Positions 25,197 to 34,671 of a stretch of 64,000 bases of DNA are shown here, one piece after another. Origin of the DNA: Planifilum fimeticola (GTDB taxonomy: Bacteria; Bacillota; Bacilli; Thermoactinomycetales; DSM-44946); the NCBI RefSeq assembly GCF_003001905.1, contig NZ_PVNE01000020.1, forward strand, positions 1 through 64,000. The letters run 5' to 3'. The notes under the pieces were generated by a model that was not told the DNA's origin, ran no database searches, and was given only the letters and a program-made list of their open reading frames with translations. The position numbers and the translations under genes are program-made. Numbering within the stretch: the stretch's first letter is position 1; each line of letters begins with the position of its first letter.

Positions 25197-28100
25197 TTGA
25201 GAATCCCACGCCGATTTACCCGTCACGGAGAAGATCCCTATCAATCCGTGGAGTATGAGCGGCGGGATTGCCGCATCACCAACCCGGATGGATCTGTCGT
25301 CTTTGAAATGAAGGGAGCGGAAGTTCCGAAGCGATGGTCTCAGGTCGCGTCGGACATCTTGATATCCAAGTATTTTCGCAAGGCGGGAGTTCCCCAGCTG
25401 GACGAGGAGGGCAAACCCATCCTCGACGAAGAGGGGCGTCCGGTAACCGGGCCCGAAAGGAGCGTCAAACAGGTGGTTCACCGCCTTGCCGGCTGTTGGA
25501 GAGACTGGGGTCAGCGATACGGCTATTTCGATTCCGAGGAGGATGCCCAGGCCTTTTACGATGAGCTGGTCTACATGATGCTCAACCAGATGGCCGCCCC
25601 CAACTCCCCCCAATGGTTCAACACGGGGCTCCATTACGCCTACGGAATCTCCGGCAAGCCGCAGGGCCATTATTACGTGGATCCGGAGACGGAGGAAGTG
25701 AAGCAGGGGGAAGACGCTTACAGCCGGCCGCAGCCCCATGCCTGCTTTATTCAGTCCGTCGAGGATGATTTGGTCAACGAGGGCGGCATCATGGATCTGT
25801 GGTTGCGGGAGGCCCGTCTTTTCAAATACGGAAGCGGCACGGGAACCAACTTTTCCAACATCCGCGGGAAAGGGGAACCCCTGTCCGGAGGGGGTACATC
25901 GTCGGGGCTTCTCTCCTTCCTGAAAATCGGGGATCGGGCGGCCGGAGCCATCAAGTCGGGAGGCACCACCCGGCGGGCGGCGAAAATGGTCTGCCTCGAC
26001 CTGGATCATCCGGATGTGGAGGAGTTCATCAACTGGAAATCGGAGGAGGAAAAGAAGGTTCGTGCACTCATTCGCGCCGGTTACGATCCCTCCTTCAACG
26101 GCGAGGCGTACGATACCGTCTCGGGACAGAATTCCAACAACTCGGTGCGCATTCCCCATGAATTTTTCTACGCGCTGCAGGAGGACGGCGGCTGGGCGCT
26201 GAAATACAGGACCACCGGGAAGGTCAAGAAGGTGGTCCGCGCCAAGGAATTGTGGAATCAGATCGGACATGCCGCCTGGGAGTGCGCCGATCCGGGCGTC
26301 CAGTACGACGGGACGATCAATGAATGGCACACCTGCCCCGGCGGTATGGACGGACAGGTGGGGGCCCGCCACAATCGGATCAATGCTTCCAACCCTTGCA
26401 GTGAATACATGTTTTTGGACAACACCGCCTGTAACCTGGCGTCCCTCAACCTGATGAAGTTTTACGACGCCGAAACCCGGTCCTTCGACATTCCGTCCTT
26501 CAAACATGCGGTCCGCCTGTGGACGATCGTTTTGGAGATCTCCGTCCTGATGGCCCAATACCCCTCCAGGGAGATCGCCAGGCTCTCCTATGAGTACCGC
26601 ACGCTGGGATTGGGCTATGCCAACATCGGAACGCTGCTGATGGTGTCCGGGATTCCCTACGATTCCGAGGAGGCCTTGGCCATCACCGGAGCCATCACCG
26701 CGCTGATGACCGGCACCGCGTACGTCACCTCGGCGGAAATGGCCAAAGAGCTGGGCCCCTTCAAGGCGTTCCCCGTCAACCGGGAGCACATGCTCAGGGT
26801 GATCCGCAATCACCGCCGTGCGGCCTACAACGCACCGGAGGAGGAGTATGAAGGACTGACCATCAAGCCGATGGGGATTCATCCCACGAAATGCCCCCCG
26901 GATCTGCTCAAGGCCGCGCGGGAGAGTTGGGATGAGGCCCTGGAGATGGGCGAGAAATACGGCTATCGCAACGCGCAGACCACCCTCATCGCCCCCACGG
27001 GGACGATCGGTTTGCTGATGGATTGCGACACTACCGGCATCGAGCCCGATTTTGCTCTGGTCAAATTTAAAAAGCTGGCGGGCGGAGGGTACTTCAAGAT
27101 CGCCAACCAATCGATCCGTCCCGCCCTGAAAAATCTCGGGTACAACTCCGAGCAGATCGAAGACATTCTCCGGTACGTGATGGGAACCCTCTCCCTGGAG
27201 GGAGCGCCCCACATCAACCGGGAAACGCTCAAGGAGAAGGGGTTCACCGAGGAAGATCTGGAGAAGGTGGAAAAGGCCCTGCCCACGGTGTTTGAGCTTC
27301 CCTTCGCCTTCAACGTGTGGATCCTGGGGGAAGATTGCCTGAAGCGGCTGGGCTTCAAACCGGAGGAATACCGTGATCCCGGTTTCAATCTGCTGAAGGA
27401 ACTGGGTTTCAGCCAGCGGGAGATCGAGGAAGCCAGCGACGTGATCTGCGGGATGATGACCATCGAAGGGGCGCCTCACTTGAAGGAGGAACATTATCCC
27501 GTCTTTGACACGGCGAATCCCTGCGGCAAACACGGGAAACGGTTCATCCACTACATGGGCCATCTGCGGATGATGGCCGCGGCCCAGTCCTTCCTGAGCG
27601 GGGCGATCTCCAAGACGATCAACATGCCCGCCGATGCCACCGTGGACGACATCCTGGACGCCTACGAGCAGGGTTGGCGTCTGGGACTGAAAGCCGTGGC
27701 CCTTTACCGGGACGGTTCGAAGAGCTCGCAACCGCTGAATGCGCGGGGAGAGAACAAAGAGGATGAAGCGGAGGAGGAGCCTACCGCCGGTGCCGCTTCC
27801 GCCGCGACGAAACTGACCGAAATTTACGCGACGGGACACGTGCCCAGCGTCCGGCGCAGACTTCCCCGCAAGCGGGAAGGATTCACTCAGGAAGCGCGGA
27901 TTGCCGGACAGAAGATCTTCGTCCGGACCGGCGAATACGAAGACGGTTCCCTCGGCGAGATTTTCATCGACATGCACAAGGCGGGCAGCACGATGCGGGG
28001 ACTGTTGGACGCCTTTGCCGTGGCGGTGTCCCTCGGTCTGCAGCACGGGGTGCCGCTGGAAAAGTACGTTAACTCGATGACCTTCACCCGGTTTGAACCG

Positions 28101-28505
28101 GCGGGCCCGGTGGAGCATCCCAACATCAAGATGGCGACGTCGGTCATCGACTACGTTTTCCGGATGCTCGGGATGGAGTATCTGGGCCGGACCGACTTTG
28201 TTCAGGTTCCGCCGAAGAAGGAAGAATTGAGAATGTACGCCAACCGTCTCAAGAAGGAGCGAATCCGCCGGGAAGAGCAGGAGGCGGCGGATGCCCGGGC
28301 GAACCAGGAACTGGATCAGGGATACAGAGAGGTGACCGGAGGTCTCGCAGAAGATGAACGGGACGGCGTGACCCCTCAGGACAATCTGGATGCGATCCGG
28401 GCCAGCAGCGGCGCCCCCCTGTGCATCGAATGCGGGGGCATGACCAAGCGCAACGGTTCCTGCTATGTTTGCCTCGATTGCGGGGCGACCACCGGTTGTT
28501 CCTGA
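25197..28505 (+). CDS. nrdJ: Adenosylcobalamin-dependent (class II) ribonucleoside-diphosphate reductase
   Basis: The 1102-residue enzyme makes deoxyribonucleotides using a B12-derived radical, without oxygen. Landmarks are MAAPNSPQWFNTGLHYAYG near residue 132, the finger loop region NPCSEYMFLDNTACNLASLN near residue 400, and the PTGTIGLLMDCDTTGIEPD segment near residue 600. The tail (about 1080-1102) has two CxxC pairs, CIEC and CLDC, that form a zinc-ribbon-like end. The TTG start at 25197 follows GAGGAGGA. It is a monocistronic gene flanked by a strong terminator. Confidence 0.95.
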   Translation: MRIPRRFTRHGEDPYQSVEYERRDCRITNPDGSVVFEMKGAEVPKRWSQVASDILISKYFRKAGVPQLDEEGKPILDEEGRPVTGPERSVKQVVHRLAGCWRDWGQRYGYFDSEEDAQAFYDELVYMMLNQMAAPNSPQWFNTGLHYAYGISGKPQGHYYVDPETEEVKQGEDAYSRPQPHACFIQSVEDDLVNEGGIMDLWLREARLFKYGSGTGTNFSNIRGKGEPLSGGGTSSGLLSFLKIGDRAAGAIKSGGTTRRAAKMVCLDLDHPDVEEFINWKSEEEKKVRALIRAGYDPSFNGEAYDTVSGQNSNNSVRIPHEFFYALQEDGGWALKYRTTGKVKKVVRAKELWNQIGHAAWECADPGVQYDGTINEWHTCPGGMDGQVGARHNRINASNPCSEYMFLDNTACNLASLNLMKFYDAETRSFDIPSFKHAVRLWTIVLEISVLMAQYPSREIARLSYEYRTLGLGYANIGTLLMVSGIPYDSEEALAITGAITALMTGTAYVTSAEMAKELGPFKAFPVNREHMLRVIRNHRRAAYNAPEEEYEGLTIKPMGIHPTKCPPDLLKAARESWDEALEMGEKYGYRNAQTTLIAPTGTIGLLMDCDTTGIEPDFALVKFKKLAGGGYFKIANQSIRPALKNLGYNSEQIEDILRYVMGTLSLEGAPHINRETLKEKGFTEEDLEKVEKALPTVFELPFAFNVWILGEDCLKRLGFKPEEYRDPGFNLLKELGFSQREIEEASDVICGMMTIEGAPHLKEEHYPVFDTANPCGKHGKRFIHYMGHLRMMAAAQSFLSGAISKTINMPADATVDDILDAYEQGWRLGLKAVALYRDGSKSSQPLNARGENKEDEAEEEPTAGAASAATKLTEIYATGHVPSVRRRLPRKREGFTQEARIAGQKIFVRTGEYEDGSLGEIFIDMHKAGSTMRGLLDAFAVAVSLGLQHGVPLEKYVNSMTFTRFEPAGPVEHPNIKMATSVIDYVFRMLGMEYLGRTDFVQVPPKKEELRMYANRLKKERIRREEQEAADARANQELDQGYREVTGGLAEDERDGVTPQDNLDAIRASSGAPLCIECGGMTKRNGSCYVCLDCGATTGCS

Positions 28506-28519
28506 GGAAACCTCCTGTG

Positions 28520-28557
28520 CCCGTGCCGATTTTTTGCGGCACGGGACTCTCTTTTTA
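28520..28557 (+). terminator. Terminator of nrdJ
   Basis: CCCGTGCCG (28520-28528) pairs with CGGCACGGG (28537-28545), followed by ACTCTCTTTTT. Confidence 0.85.
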
Positions 28558-29208
28558 TCCGTTGATTTTCTCCCACACCGCTTCGGCGATGACCCGGTGG
28601 CCCTCCCCGTTGGGATGGATCGGGTTTTCTCCCAACAGGCGGTAGTCTGAAAGGCTGCCCGTGCGGAAGCCGTCGATCAGGAAAGGCTCCCTCCCCAAAA
28701 ATCGATCATGGATGTCGATGACGGGTATATTCCACCGGGAGGCCACTCCGTCAATGATGGCGTTCATCACCTCCACCCGGTGGACGGCCAGAGGGGAAAG
28801 GGGGAAGGGATTGTACAGGTTTAGAAGGAGCAGGGGACTGCGGTTTGCGCGGCGGATCACGCCGATCAGCCGATCCAGATGATGGCCGTAACGGTGCATG
28901 GATCGGGGGATGGCGTCCGGGTGTCGGAAGAGGATCATTTTCAGATAGGCGTGGAGGAGGTCGTTTCCTCCGATCCAGAGCGTCATCAGATCCGCCCGCC
29001 GGAGAGCGGAATGAAAAAAGGGAGAAAAGGTCATGTAAAACAGGAGATCACCGCTGGTCGCCCCTTTTTTTCCGCAGTTGGCAACCCTTACGCGCGGAAA
29101 GCGGGAACCGAGTCGAAAGCCCAGCATGTCCACAAAGCCGCGCCGGCGAGGAGCGCTGTAACCTGCTGTGATCGAATCGCCGAAGGCCACGTAGTGAAAG
29201 GGTTTCAA
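28555..29208 (-). CDS. SGNH/GDSL-type hydrolase
   Basis: The 217-residue protein has the SGNH blocks in order: GDSITAGYS (Ser in residues 9-17), the Gly block GKKGATSGDLL, GGNDLLHAY with the Asn block, and NPIHPNGEGH with the catalytic Asp/His pattern. No signal peptide is seen, so it probably acts in the cytosol as an esterase or lipase. The start is TTG at 29208 behind AAAGGGGAG; the longer upstream frame is rich in Arg and Pro and is not supported. Confidence 0.82.
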   Translation of the reverse strand: MKPFHYVAFGDSITAGYSAPRRRGFVDMLGFRLGSRFPRVRVANCGKKGATSGDLLFYMTFSPFFHSALRRADLMTLWIGGNDLLHAYLKMILFRHPDAIPRSMHRYGHHLDRLIGVIRRANRSPLLLLNLYNPFPLSPLAVHRVEVMNAIIDGVASRWNIPVIDIHDRFLGREPFLIDGFRTGSLSDYRLLGENPIHPNGEGHRVIAEAVWEKING

Positions 29209-29568
29209 TCGTGTTCTCCCCTTTACCCTGAAGGCATGTGGAACAGGTCCGCCGGAGCCAGCGCGTCCGATGACGGGATGTCGAGAAAAGGGGGCGCCTT
29301 GTTCGATCCGAAGCGCCCCCTGCGGCCCGGTGCGGATTGGTTTGCAGCGTTGAAATGAAAGTGGGTCCGGCCTTTTCCGCTTTTGTCGGAACGAAGTTAC
29401 AGGATATTCTATGACGGGAAGGGCATCGGGGACAGGGCGGATGTTTCTTCCGATCCGCCCCGTACCGGCGGAAGGGTATGACGTCCGGCTTTTTTGGGTA
29501 AGGAGATGTTGAGTTGATTCAATCTGACGGCTGATTTTAAAAGCCGGTAGAAGGACGGGGTATGGCAA
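29209..29568. other. Divergent intergenic region with a hairpin
   Basis: No gene is seen here. A stem, GGGCGGA (29435-29441) with TCCGCCC (29454-29460), has no T run and may be a leader structure. No clear promoter was identified. Confidence 0.4.
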
Positions 29569-30318
29569 GTGGCGATATTTGCGATCAGCGATCTTCATCT
29601 TTCCTTCAACAAACCGACGGGATTATTCAATGTGGAGCACGACGAAGACGTGTACAAGCCGATGGATGTTTTCGGATGGGATCGCCATTACGAGAAGATC
29701 CGGGATGCTTGGCTGGAGACGGTGGGGGAAGAGGATACGGTGCTGATTCCCGGGGATATCAGCTGGGGCATGAATCTGGAGGAGGCGCGCCACGACTTCG
29801 AGTGGATCTCCCAGCTGCCCGGGCGGAAGGTGATGTCCCCCGGCAATCATTGTTATTACGCCCAGAGCAAAAAAAAGGTGCGCCAAGCCCTGCCGGGGGG
29901 AATGGAGTGGATTGACGCGGACTACACCGTCGTTGAAGGAGTGGCCGTTGCCGGCACCAGGGGATGGAATCTCCCCGGAGACAGGTATTGGGACGAGGGG
30001 AGGGACCGGAGAATCTACGAGCGACAGGTGGGGCGCCTTCGACTGGCGCTGGAAGCGGTGGTGCGGGATTGCCCGGACCTGCCCCGGGTGGCGATGCTTC
30101 ATTTTCCTCCGGTCACCAAAAAGATTACCGCATCCGGTTTTCTGGACGTGATGAAAGAGTTTGATGTGCGCACCTGCGTTTACGGCCATCTGCACGGGGC
30201 CGCCCACAAGGAGGCGGTTGAAGGGGAGTTTGAGGGAATCCACCTTCAGCTGGTTTCCTGCGATTATCTGAACTTTCGTCCCGTTCCCCTTCATCTGGAG
30301 GAAGTTTCCTCCCGCTGA
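29569..30318 (+). CDS. Calcineurin-like metallophosphoesterase
   Basis: The 249-residue protein has the five metallophosphoesterase blocks: SDLHLS (residues 6-11), PGDISWG, PGNHCYY, MLHFPP and GHLHGAAH. They build a two-metal site. It matches the predicted phosphohydrolase group COG1768, of unknown substrate. The GTG start at 29569 follows AAGGACGGGG. The gene runs convergently into hutH with only five bases between the stops. Confidence 0.82.
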   Translation: MAIFAISDLHLSFNKPTGLFNVEHDEDVYKPMDVFGWDRHYEKIRDAWLETVGEEDTVLIPGDISWGMNLEEARHDFEWISQLPGRKVMSPGNHCYYAQSKKKVRQALPGGMEWIDADYTVVEGVAVAGTRGWNLPGDRYWDEGRDRRIYERQVGRLRLALEAVVRDCPDLPRVAMLHFPPVTKKITASGFLDVMKEFDVRTCVYGHLHGAAHKEAVEGEFEGIHLQLVSCDYLNFRPVPLHLEEVSSR

Positions 30319-30323
30319 CCGCG

Positions 30324-31856
30324 TCAGAGGGACAAGGGAATTTCTTTGGTCACTTCTTCGACCAGGGTACCCTCTTCGATCAGCCGTGCGGCTTCCTCGA
30401 TGTCGGGGGATCCTTCGCGATCCTCCTTCAGGGGCGGAACGCGATCGCGGAGCAGGCGATGGGCAATTCGGGTTCCCACTCCCGGCGTTTTCCCGGCAAA
30501 TTCCAAAGCCTGGGCGGCGCACAGGTATTCGATAGCCAACACCCGCGTCACGTTGTGCACGACCGCTTGCAGTTTTTTGGCGCCGATGGCCCCCATGCTC
30601 ACATGGTCCTCCTGGTTGGCGGAGGAAGGAATGGAATCGACGGATGCCGGGTGACAGAGGGTTTTGTTTTCCGATACCAGGGATGCTGCCACGTATTGCA
30701 GGATCATGTATCCCGAATGCAGGCCGCCCCTGCGGGTGAGAAAGGGTGGGAGGCCGCTCAGATTCGGGTTGACCAGCCGTTCCGTCCTGCGTTCGGAAAT
30801 GTTGGCCAGCTCCGCCAGGGCGATGGCCAGAAAATCGGCGGCGAGGGCGACGGGTTGACCGTGAAAGTTTCCTCCCGATATCACCAGTTCCTCCTCGGGG
30901 AAAAGCAAGGGATTGTCCGTTGCCGCGTTCATCTCCCGCGTGATCACGCCTTCCACATACCGGAAGGCATCCTTGGAGGCCCCGTGCACCTGAGGCATGC
31001 ACCGCAAGCTGTAGGCGTCCTGAACCCGTCTCTGCCCGGGGCGGCTGACCAGCAGGCTTTCACGGATCAAGGAGCGCAGGTTTTCCGCAGAGGTGATCTG
31101 CCCCCGGTGGCCCCGCACTTTTTGCAGGAGGGGATGGAAGGCATGGGGGATGCCGCCGAGGGCTTCCAGGGTCATCGCACCGATGATGTCTGCGGAGAGC
31201 AGGAGGCGCTCGGAAGCGACCAAAGCCAAAGCGGTCAGACTGGTCATCATCTGGGTGCCGTTGATCAGCGCCAGCCCCTCTTTGGCCTCCAATTCAACGG
31301 GGGCCAGTCCGGCGAGACGGAGGGCCTGGTCTGACGGCATCCGCTTTCCCCGATACCACACATTCCCCCTCCCGAGCAGGGGCAGGGCCATGTGGGCGAG
31401 GGGGGCGAGATCTCCGCTGGCGCCCAAGGAACCCTGGGACGGGATGCACGGATGGATCTCCCGGTTCAACAGATCGATCAGCCTTTGCACGACGGCGGGG
31501 CGGATTCCGGAAAACCCCTTGGCCAAGGCATTGGCCCGGAGCAGAATCATGCCCCGGACGGCTTCCACAGGCAGGAGCTCTCCCACTCCGCAGGCGTGGC
31601 TGCGGATCAGATTGAGCTGCAGTTCCGCCGATTGATCGCGGCTGATGACCGTGTCGCTGAATTTCCCGAATCCGGTGGTGATGCCGTACACGGTCTGTTC
31701 CTCGAGGACCAGCTGTTCCACCATCCGACGGGAAGACTCCATCCGCTCGATCGCCTTCGGATCGAGCACCACGGGGCGGCGGCGGAAGACGACATCGGCG
31801 AAATCCTTCAGGGTCAAGGCTTCGCCGCTCAGGACGAGGGCGGGTCGTTGATCCAT
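30324..31856 (-). CDS. hutH: Histidine ammonia-lyase
   Basis: The 510-residue enzyme deaminates histidine to urocanate. The MIO cofactor forms from Ala146-Ser147-Gly148 in GSLGASGDLAPLAHM, and the catalytic Tyr58 sits in TVYGITTGFGKFSD. Length and motifs match active HutH. hutU, hutI, hutG and hutP are absent from the window, so the rest of the pathway must be elsewhere or missing. An ATG at 31856 with AGGAGGAAAG upstream is used. Confidence 0.93.
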   Translation of the reverse strand: MDQRPALVLSGEALTLKDFADVVFRRRPVVLDPKAIERMESSRRMVEQLVLEEQTVYGITTGFGKFSDTVISRDQSAELQLNLIRSHACGVGELLPVEAVRGMILLRANALAKGFSGIRPAVVQRLIDLLNREIHPCIPSQGSLGASGDLAPLAHMALPLLGRGNVWYRGKRMPSDQALRLAGLAPVELEAKEGLALINGTQMMTSLTALALVASERLLLSADIIGAMTLEALGGIPHAFHPLLQKVRGHRGQITSAENLRSLIRESLLVSRPGQRRVQDAYSLRCMPQVHGASKDAFRYVEGVITREMNAATDNPLLFPEEELVISGGNFHGQPVALAADFLAIALAELANISERRTERLVNPNLSGLPPFLTRRGGLHSGYMILQYVAASLVSENKTLCHPASVDSIPSSANQEDHVSMGAIGAKKLQAVVHNVTRVLAIEYLCAAQALEFAGKTPGVGTRIAHRLLRDRVPPLKEDREGSPDIEEAARLIEEGTLVEEVTKEIPLSL

Positions 31857-31897
31857 GAGATCGCTTTCCTCCTTTATCAGAGCGAAGTGATACGTGG

Positions 31898-31932
31898 AAG
31901 GGGGGATCAGGTTAGAAACCCAATCCCCCCTT
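31898..31932 (-). repeat. Inverted repeat in the hutH leader
   Basis: Ten-base arms AAGGGGGGAT (31898-31907) and ATCCCCCCTT (31923-31932) flank a 15-base loop. They lie 42-76 bases upstream of the hutH start. No T tract follows, so it is not an ordinary terminator; a control hairpin is possible. Confidence 0.5.
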
Positions 31933-32049
31933 TCGGATCACTTTCGGAATATGCGTATGGACGAATGTATTGTATGCGATTCATTCTCACTTTGCAAGCG
32001 AAGGAATGACCGGCGGGTTTTTTGGTTAAAACGGATGTGAGCTTTGGTT

Positions 32050-32064
32050 ATTTTATGATAAAAT
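32050..32064. promoter_or_regulatory. AT-rich palindrome upstream of mntR
   Basis: ATTTTATGATAAAAT is a perfect 7-1-7 palindrome about 75 bases before the mntR start. It could overlap a -10 region or be an operator. It does not match the known MntR box closely. Confidence 0.35.
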
Positions 32065-32139
32065 AAAAACCCAGAGCAGGACCGTTGTTCAAGGCGTACA
32101 GTCGCATAAATCGTTCGCGAGTGACAGGGGGTCAGTTTC

Positions 32140-32577
32140 ATGCCAACGCCCAGCATGGAAGATTATTTGGAGAATATTTACAAACTGATCAATCAAAAGG
32201 GATATGCCAGGGTCTCGGACATCGCCGAAGCGTTGGAGGTTCACCCCTCTTCCGTAACCAAAATGGTTCAGAAGCTGGATCGGGGGAAATATCTGGTCTA
32301 TGAGAAGTATCGGGGTTTGGTGCTGACCCCCAAAGGGCGGAAAATGGGCAAGCGGTTGGTGGACCGCCACCAACTGTTGGAGGAATTTTTGCGGATCATC
32401 GGTGTCAGCGAGGAATTGATCTACGATGATGTTGAGGGGATTGAGCACCATCTCAGCTGGGATTCGATCACGTGCATCGAATATCTGGTTCAGTATTTCC
32501 AGCAAAATCCGGAGCGGATCGCCGAGTTGCGGGCTTTGAAGGAAGCGGGCGAAATGGAGGAGGACGTCAATCCGTAA
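32140..32577 (+). CDS. mntR: Manganese-dependent transcriptional regulator MntR
   Basis: The 145-residue DtxR-family repressor has an amino-terminal winged helix (recognition helix in [14 protein letters not shown]) and a dimerisation/metal domain. All six B. subtilis MntR metal ligands are at the same numbers: Asp8, Glu11, His77, Glu99, Glu102 and His103. It represses manganese uptake genes when manganese is ample. The ATG is used. It is followed by yqhO, as in B. subtilis. No mntH or mntABC is in the window. Confidence 0.96.
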   Translation: MPTPSMEDYLENIYKLINQKGYARVSDIAEALEVHPSSVTKMVQKLDRGKYLVYEKYRGLVLTPKGRKMGKRLVDRHQLLEEFLRIIGVSEELIYDDVEGIEHHLSWDSITCIEYLVQYFQQNPERIAELRALKEAGEMEEDVNP

Positions 32578-32651
32578 GGAGTGAATCACCCCAAGAGGCG
32601 CATAGGCTTTTAAGAGAGGGATGATTCGTAAGATTCAGGGAGGGGTTGCCC

Positions 32652-33629
32652 GTGTGGGCGGATGCCGTGTTTGAAGGCGGTGGAGTGAAGGCGGTCGCTT
32701 TGGTCGGTGCGCTGCAGGTGGCGGAGGAGAAGGGGTTTGGCTGGAAGCAGCTGGCCGGAGCTTCGGCAGGGGCCATCATCGCATCGCTGTTGGCTGCCGG
32801 TTATCGGGGAGACGAACTGGCGGAGCTGATGATCGAAGAGGATTTTGGCCAATTTCTCTCCAAGACCTGGGTTCACCACATTCCGTATCTGGGTCCCGCT
32901 TCGCGATTGCTGGTGAAGAAGGGGCTTTATTCCGGCCGCCCCCTGGAACAGTGGATCGGAAAGTTGCTCGCGAAGAAAGGAGTCCGAACGTTCGCCGATC
33001 TGAAGGACCGAAATCTCCGCATCATCGCGTCGGACATCAGCCGGGGGGCGCTCCTGGTGCTGCCGAAGGACCTGGAGGAATACGGATACCCCGCCGAGCG
33101 GCTGACGGTGGCCCGCGCCGTGCGGATGAGTTGCAGCATTCCGTACTTTTTTGATCCGGCCAAAGTTTTGTACCGTCCTTCCAAAAGCGTGAGTTACATT
33201 GTGGACGGGGGCTTGTTGAGCAATTTTCCCGTCTGGCTGTTCGACAGGGAACGCCCCCGCTGGCCCACTTTCGGTTTTCGCCTCATTTCGGAAACAGAGG
33301 GGCAACCCCACGAGATACACGGCCCGATTTCCCTGTTTCGCGCGATGTTTTTGACGATGATGGAAGCCCATGACAACCGGCACATCAAGGAGCAGGACCG
33401 GCTGCGGACCATTCAGGTTCCGACGACGGGCGTCGGTTTGACGGATTTCCACATTTCCCGCGAGAAGCGGCAAGAGTTGTACGAGGCGGGACGGAAGGCC
33501 GCCGAAGCCTTTTTCAGCAAATGGAGATTTTCGGATTATTTGGCCATGCGTTCCGGCTCTTCGCCGGTCCGTTACACGGTGCGTCCGGCGCCCAGAAGTG
33601 AAGGAGATGTTATGGAGCATGGAGGATAA
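32652..33629 (+). CDS. yqhO: Patatin-like phospholipase YqhO
   Basis: The 325-residue protein has the patatin glycine-rich start FEGGGVKAVALVGAL, the nucleophile Ser in GASAGA near residue 39, and the dyad Asp in VDGGLLSNFP near residue 190, which forms the Ser-Asp dyad. It may act as an acyl hydrolase on membrane lipids. The GTG at 32652, six bases behind GGGAGGGG, is chosen over a TTG six bases earlier. Its end overlaps the next gene by 11 bases. B. subtilis yqhO also follows mntR. Confidence 0.88.
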   Translation: MWADAVFEGGGVKAVALVGALQVAEEKGFGWKQLAGASAGAIIASLLAAGYRGDELAELMIEEDFGQFLSKTWVHHIPYLGPASRLLVKKGLYSGRPLEQWIGKLLAKKGVRTFADLKDRNLRIIASDISRGALLVLPKDLEEYGYPAERLTVARAVRMSCSIPYFFDPAKVLYRPSKSVSYIVDGGLLSNFPVWLFDRERPRWPTFGFRLISETEGQPHEIHGPISLFRAMFLTMMEAHDNRHIKEQDRLRTIQVPTTGVGLTDFHISREKRQELYEAGRKAAEAFFSKWRFSDYLAMRSGSSPVRYTVRPAPRSEGDVMEHGG

Positions 33630-34011
33630 ACGAAGGGAGCCGGCTCCATTCCAGTTGATCACCCGGGACGAGGAGAAAAAACTTCCTTCTCCCGTTGTCC
33701 GCTGGATCGCTTCCGCCAAGGCAAAGCGGGGGACTCATCTTTTTACATACGACGATCGGCAGTATCTGCTCATCACCGCGGGAGTTCGTCCGAATCCGGG
33801 TTATCGGTTGACCCTTTCCCAGATCCGTTCCGGCAAGCAGGGGTGGGAGATCGTTGTCAAGGAATCGGGACCTCAGCCCGGAAAAGTTTACCCTCAGGTC
33901 CTCTTCGTTCCCTATTTGTTGGGAGAGGTTCGGAAAACCGTCAAAGTGATCGAAGAGGGGACGGGAAAACCCTTCGGGGCGGATCGAGATCCCGATGCCC
34001 CCCTTCAATGA
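33619..34011 (+). CDS. PrcB C-terminal-like domain protein
   Basis: The 130-residue protein contains a segment like the PrcB C-terminal domain: YLLITAGVRPNPGYRLTL, then QGWEIVVKESGPQPGKVYPQV and FVPYLL. That domain is linked to protease complexes and is also found in secreted proteins, but no signal peptide is seen here, so it is probably cytosolic. The ATG at 33619 overlaps yqhO and no strong site separates alternatives. It occupies a place not filled in the B. subtilis order. The function is unknown. Confidence 0.7.
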   Translation: MEDKRREPAPFQLITRDEEKKLPSPVVRWIASAKAKRGTHLFTYDDRQYLLITAGVRPNPGYRLTLSQIRSGKQGWEIVVKESGPQPGKVYPQVLFVPYLLGEVRKTVKVIEEGTGKPFGADRDPDAPLQ

Positions 34012-34125
34012 GGAAGCGTGTGTTTCCGCTCCTCGCGCGGGAGTCTAAGAGTTTTGGTTTACCGCAAATCCCCTGCCGTCTTGAGTAATGATGGTTGCCG
34101 CGGTTCGACAAACGAGAGCTAAAAC

Positions 34126-34157
34126 CCTGTTGACCTTTTCATCAACAGGTTTTTTTA
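34126..34157 (+). terminator. Terminator of the mntR-yqhO transcript
   Basis: CCTGTTGA (34126-34133) pairs with TCAACAGG (34142-34149), followed by TTTTTTT. Confidence 0.9.
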
Positions 34158-34260
34158 TGCTTTGGGCCGGGATTCCGACACGCCGGGGACGGGACATCGG
34201 CGGGTCTCCGGCCGAAGTCCGATCTTCGTCGGCATGGAAGCAATCGCCGGTTCTTCCCGT

Positions 34261-34467
34261 CTAATCGTTTTTCTCCCGGTTTTTCATTCTCCTTGCGAGG
34301 GAGTTGTGATAGAGCAACAGCAAAATGCAAACCCAAAGCAACATATAGATCCGGCCCGTGGTATCGGGGTCGTCAAAGGTCGTCAGCACCAGCACCAAAA
34401 CCGATAAAGCCGAGATGATCACGAGGGCGCGCACGATGAACATTTTGGTTTTCAAGGGCATTCGCAT
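34261..34467 (-). CDS. Small membrane protein of unknown function
   Basis: The 68-residue protein has two membrane helices, IVRALVIISALSVLVLVLTT and IYMLLWVCILLLLYH, and a basic tail ending RRMKNREKND. The start is uncertain: ATGs at 34467 and 34461 and a longer one at 34506 are possible. It has no recognised family. Position and hydrophobicity favour a real gene. Confidence 0.5.
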   Translation of the reverse strand: MRMPLKTKMFIVRALVIISALSVLVLVLTTFDDPDTTGRIYMLLWVCILLLLYHNSLARRMKNREKND

Positions 34468-34607
34468 CACCCGCCGGGTCAATGGCGATGGGTATCCTTT
34501 TTCCAATTTTTATTTTGTCAAGTTGTTTCCTATTTCCTTCGCCTGGTGCTATTTCCGCAACGGGCACGGTACACGGGCACGCCTTGCCTTTGAGCGGGTT
34601 TTCGGCA

Positions 34608-34643
34608 ATAAAAAAACCGCTGACTTGGTTCCTTGTCAGCGGT
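34608..34643 (-). terminator. Terminator of yqhQ-yqhP
   Basis: On the minus strand ACCGCTGAC pairs with GTCAGCGGT across a 10-base loop and is followed by TTTTTTATT. Confidence 0.9.
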
Positions 34644-34671
34644 GTCTCAGGGAGACTTCACACTCTTCCCT

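Noticed and set aside
25131-28118. 995-codon open frame on the minus strand
   Set aside because: It lies wholly opposite nrdJ, has no family motif and is rich in His, Gly and Arg; it is a GC-driven shadow.
31898-31932. Terminator reading of the hutH leader repeat
   Set aside because: No run of four or more T follows on either strand.
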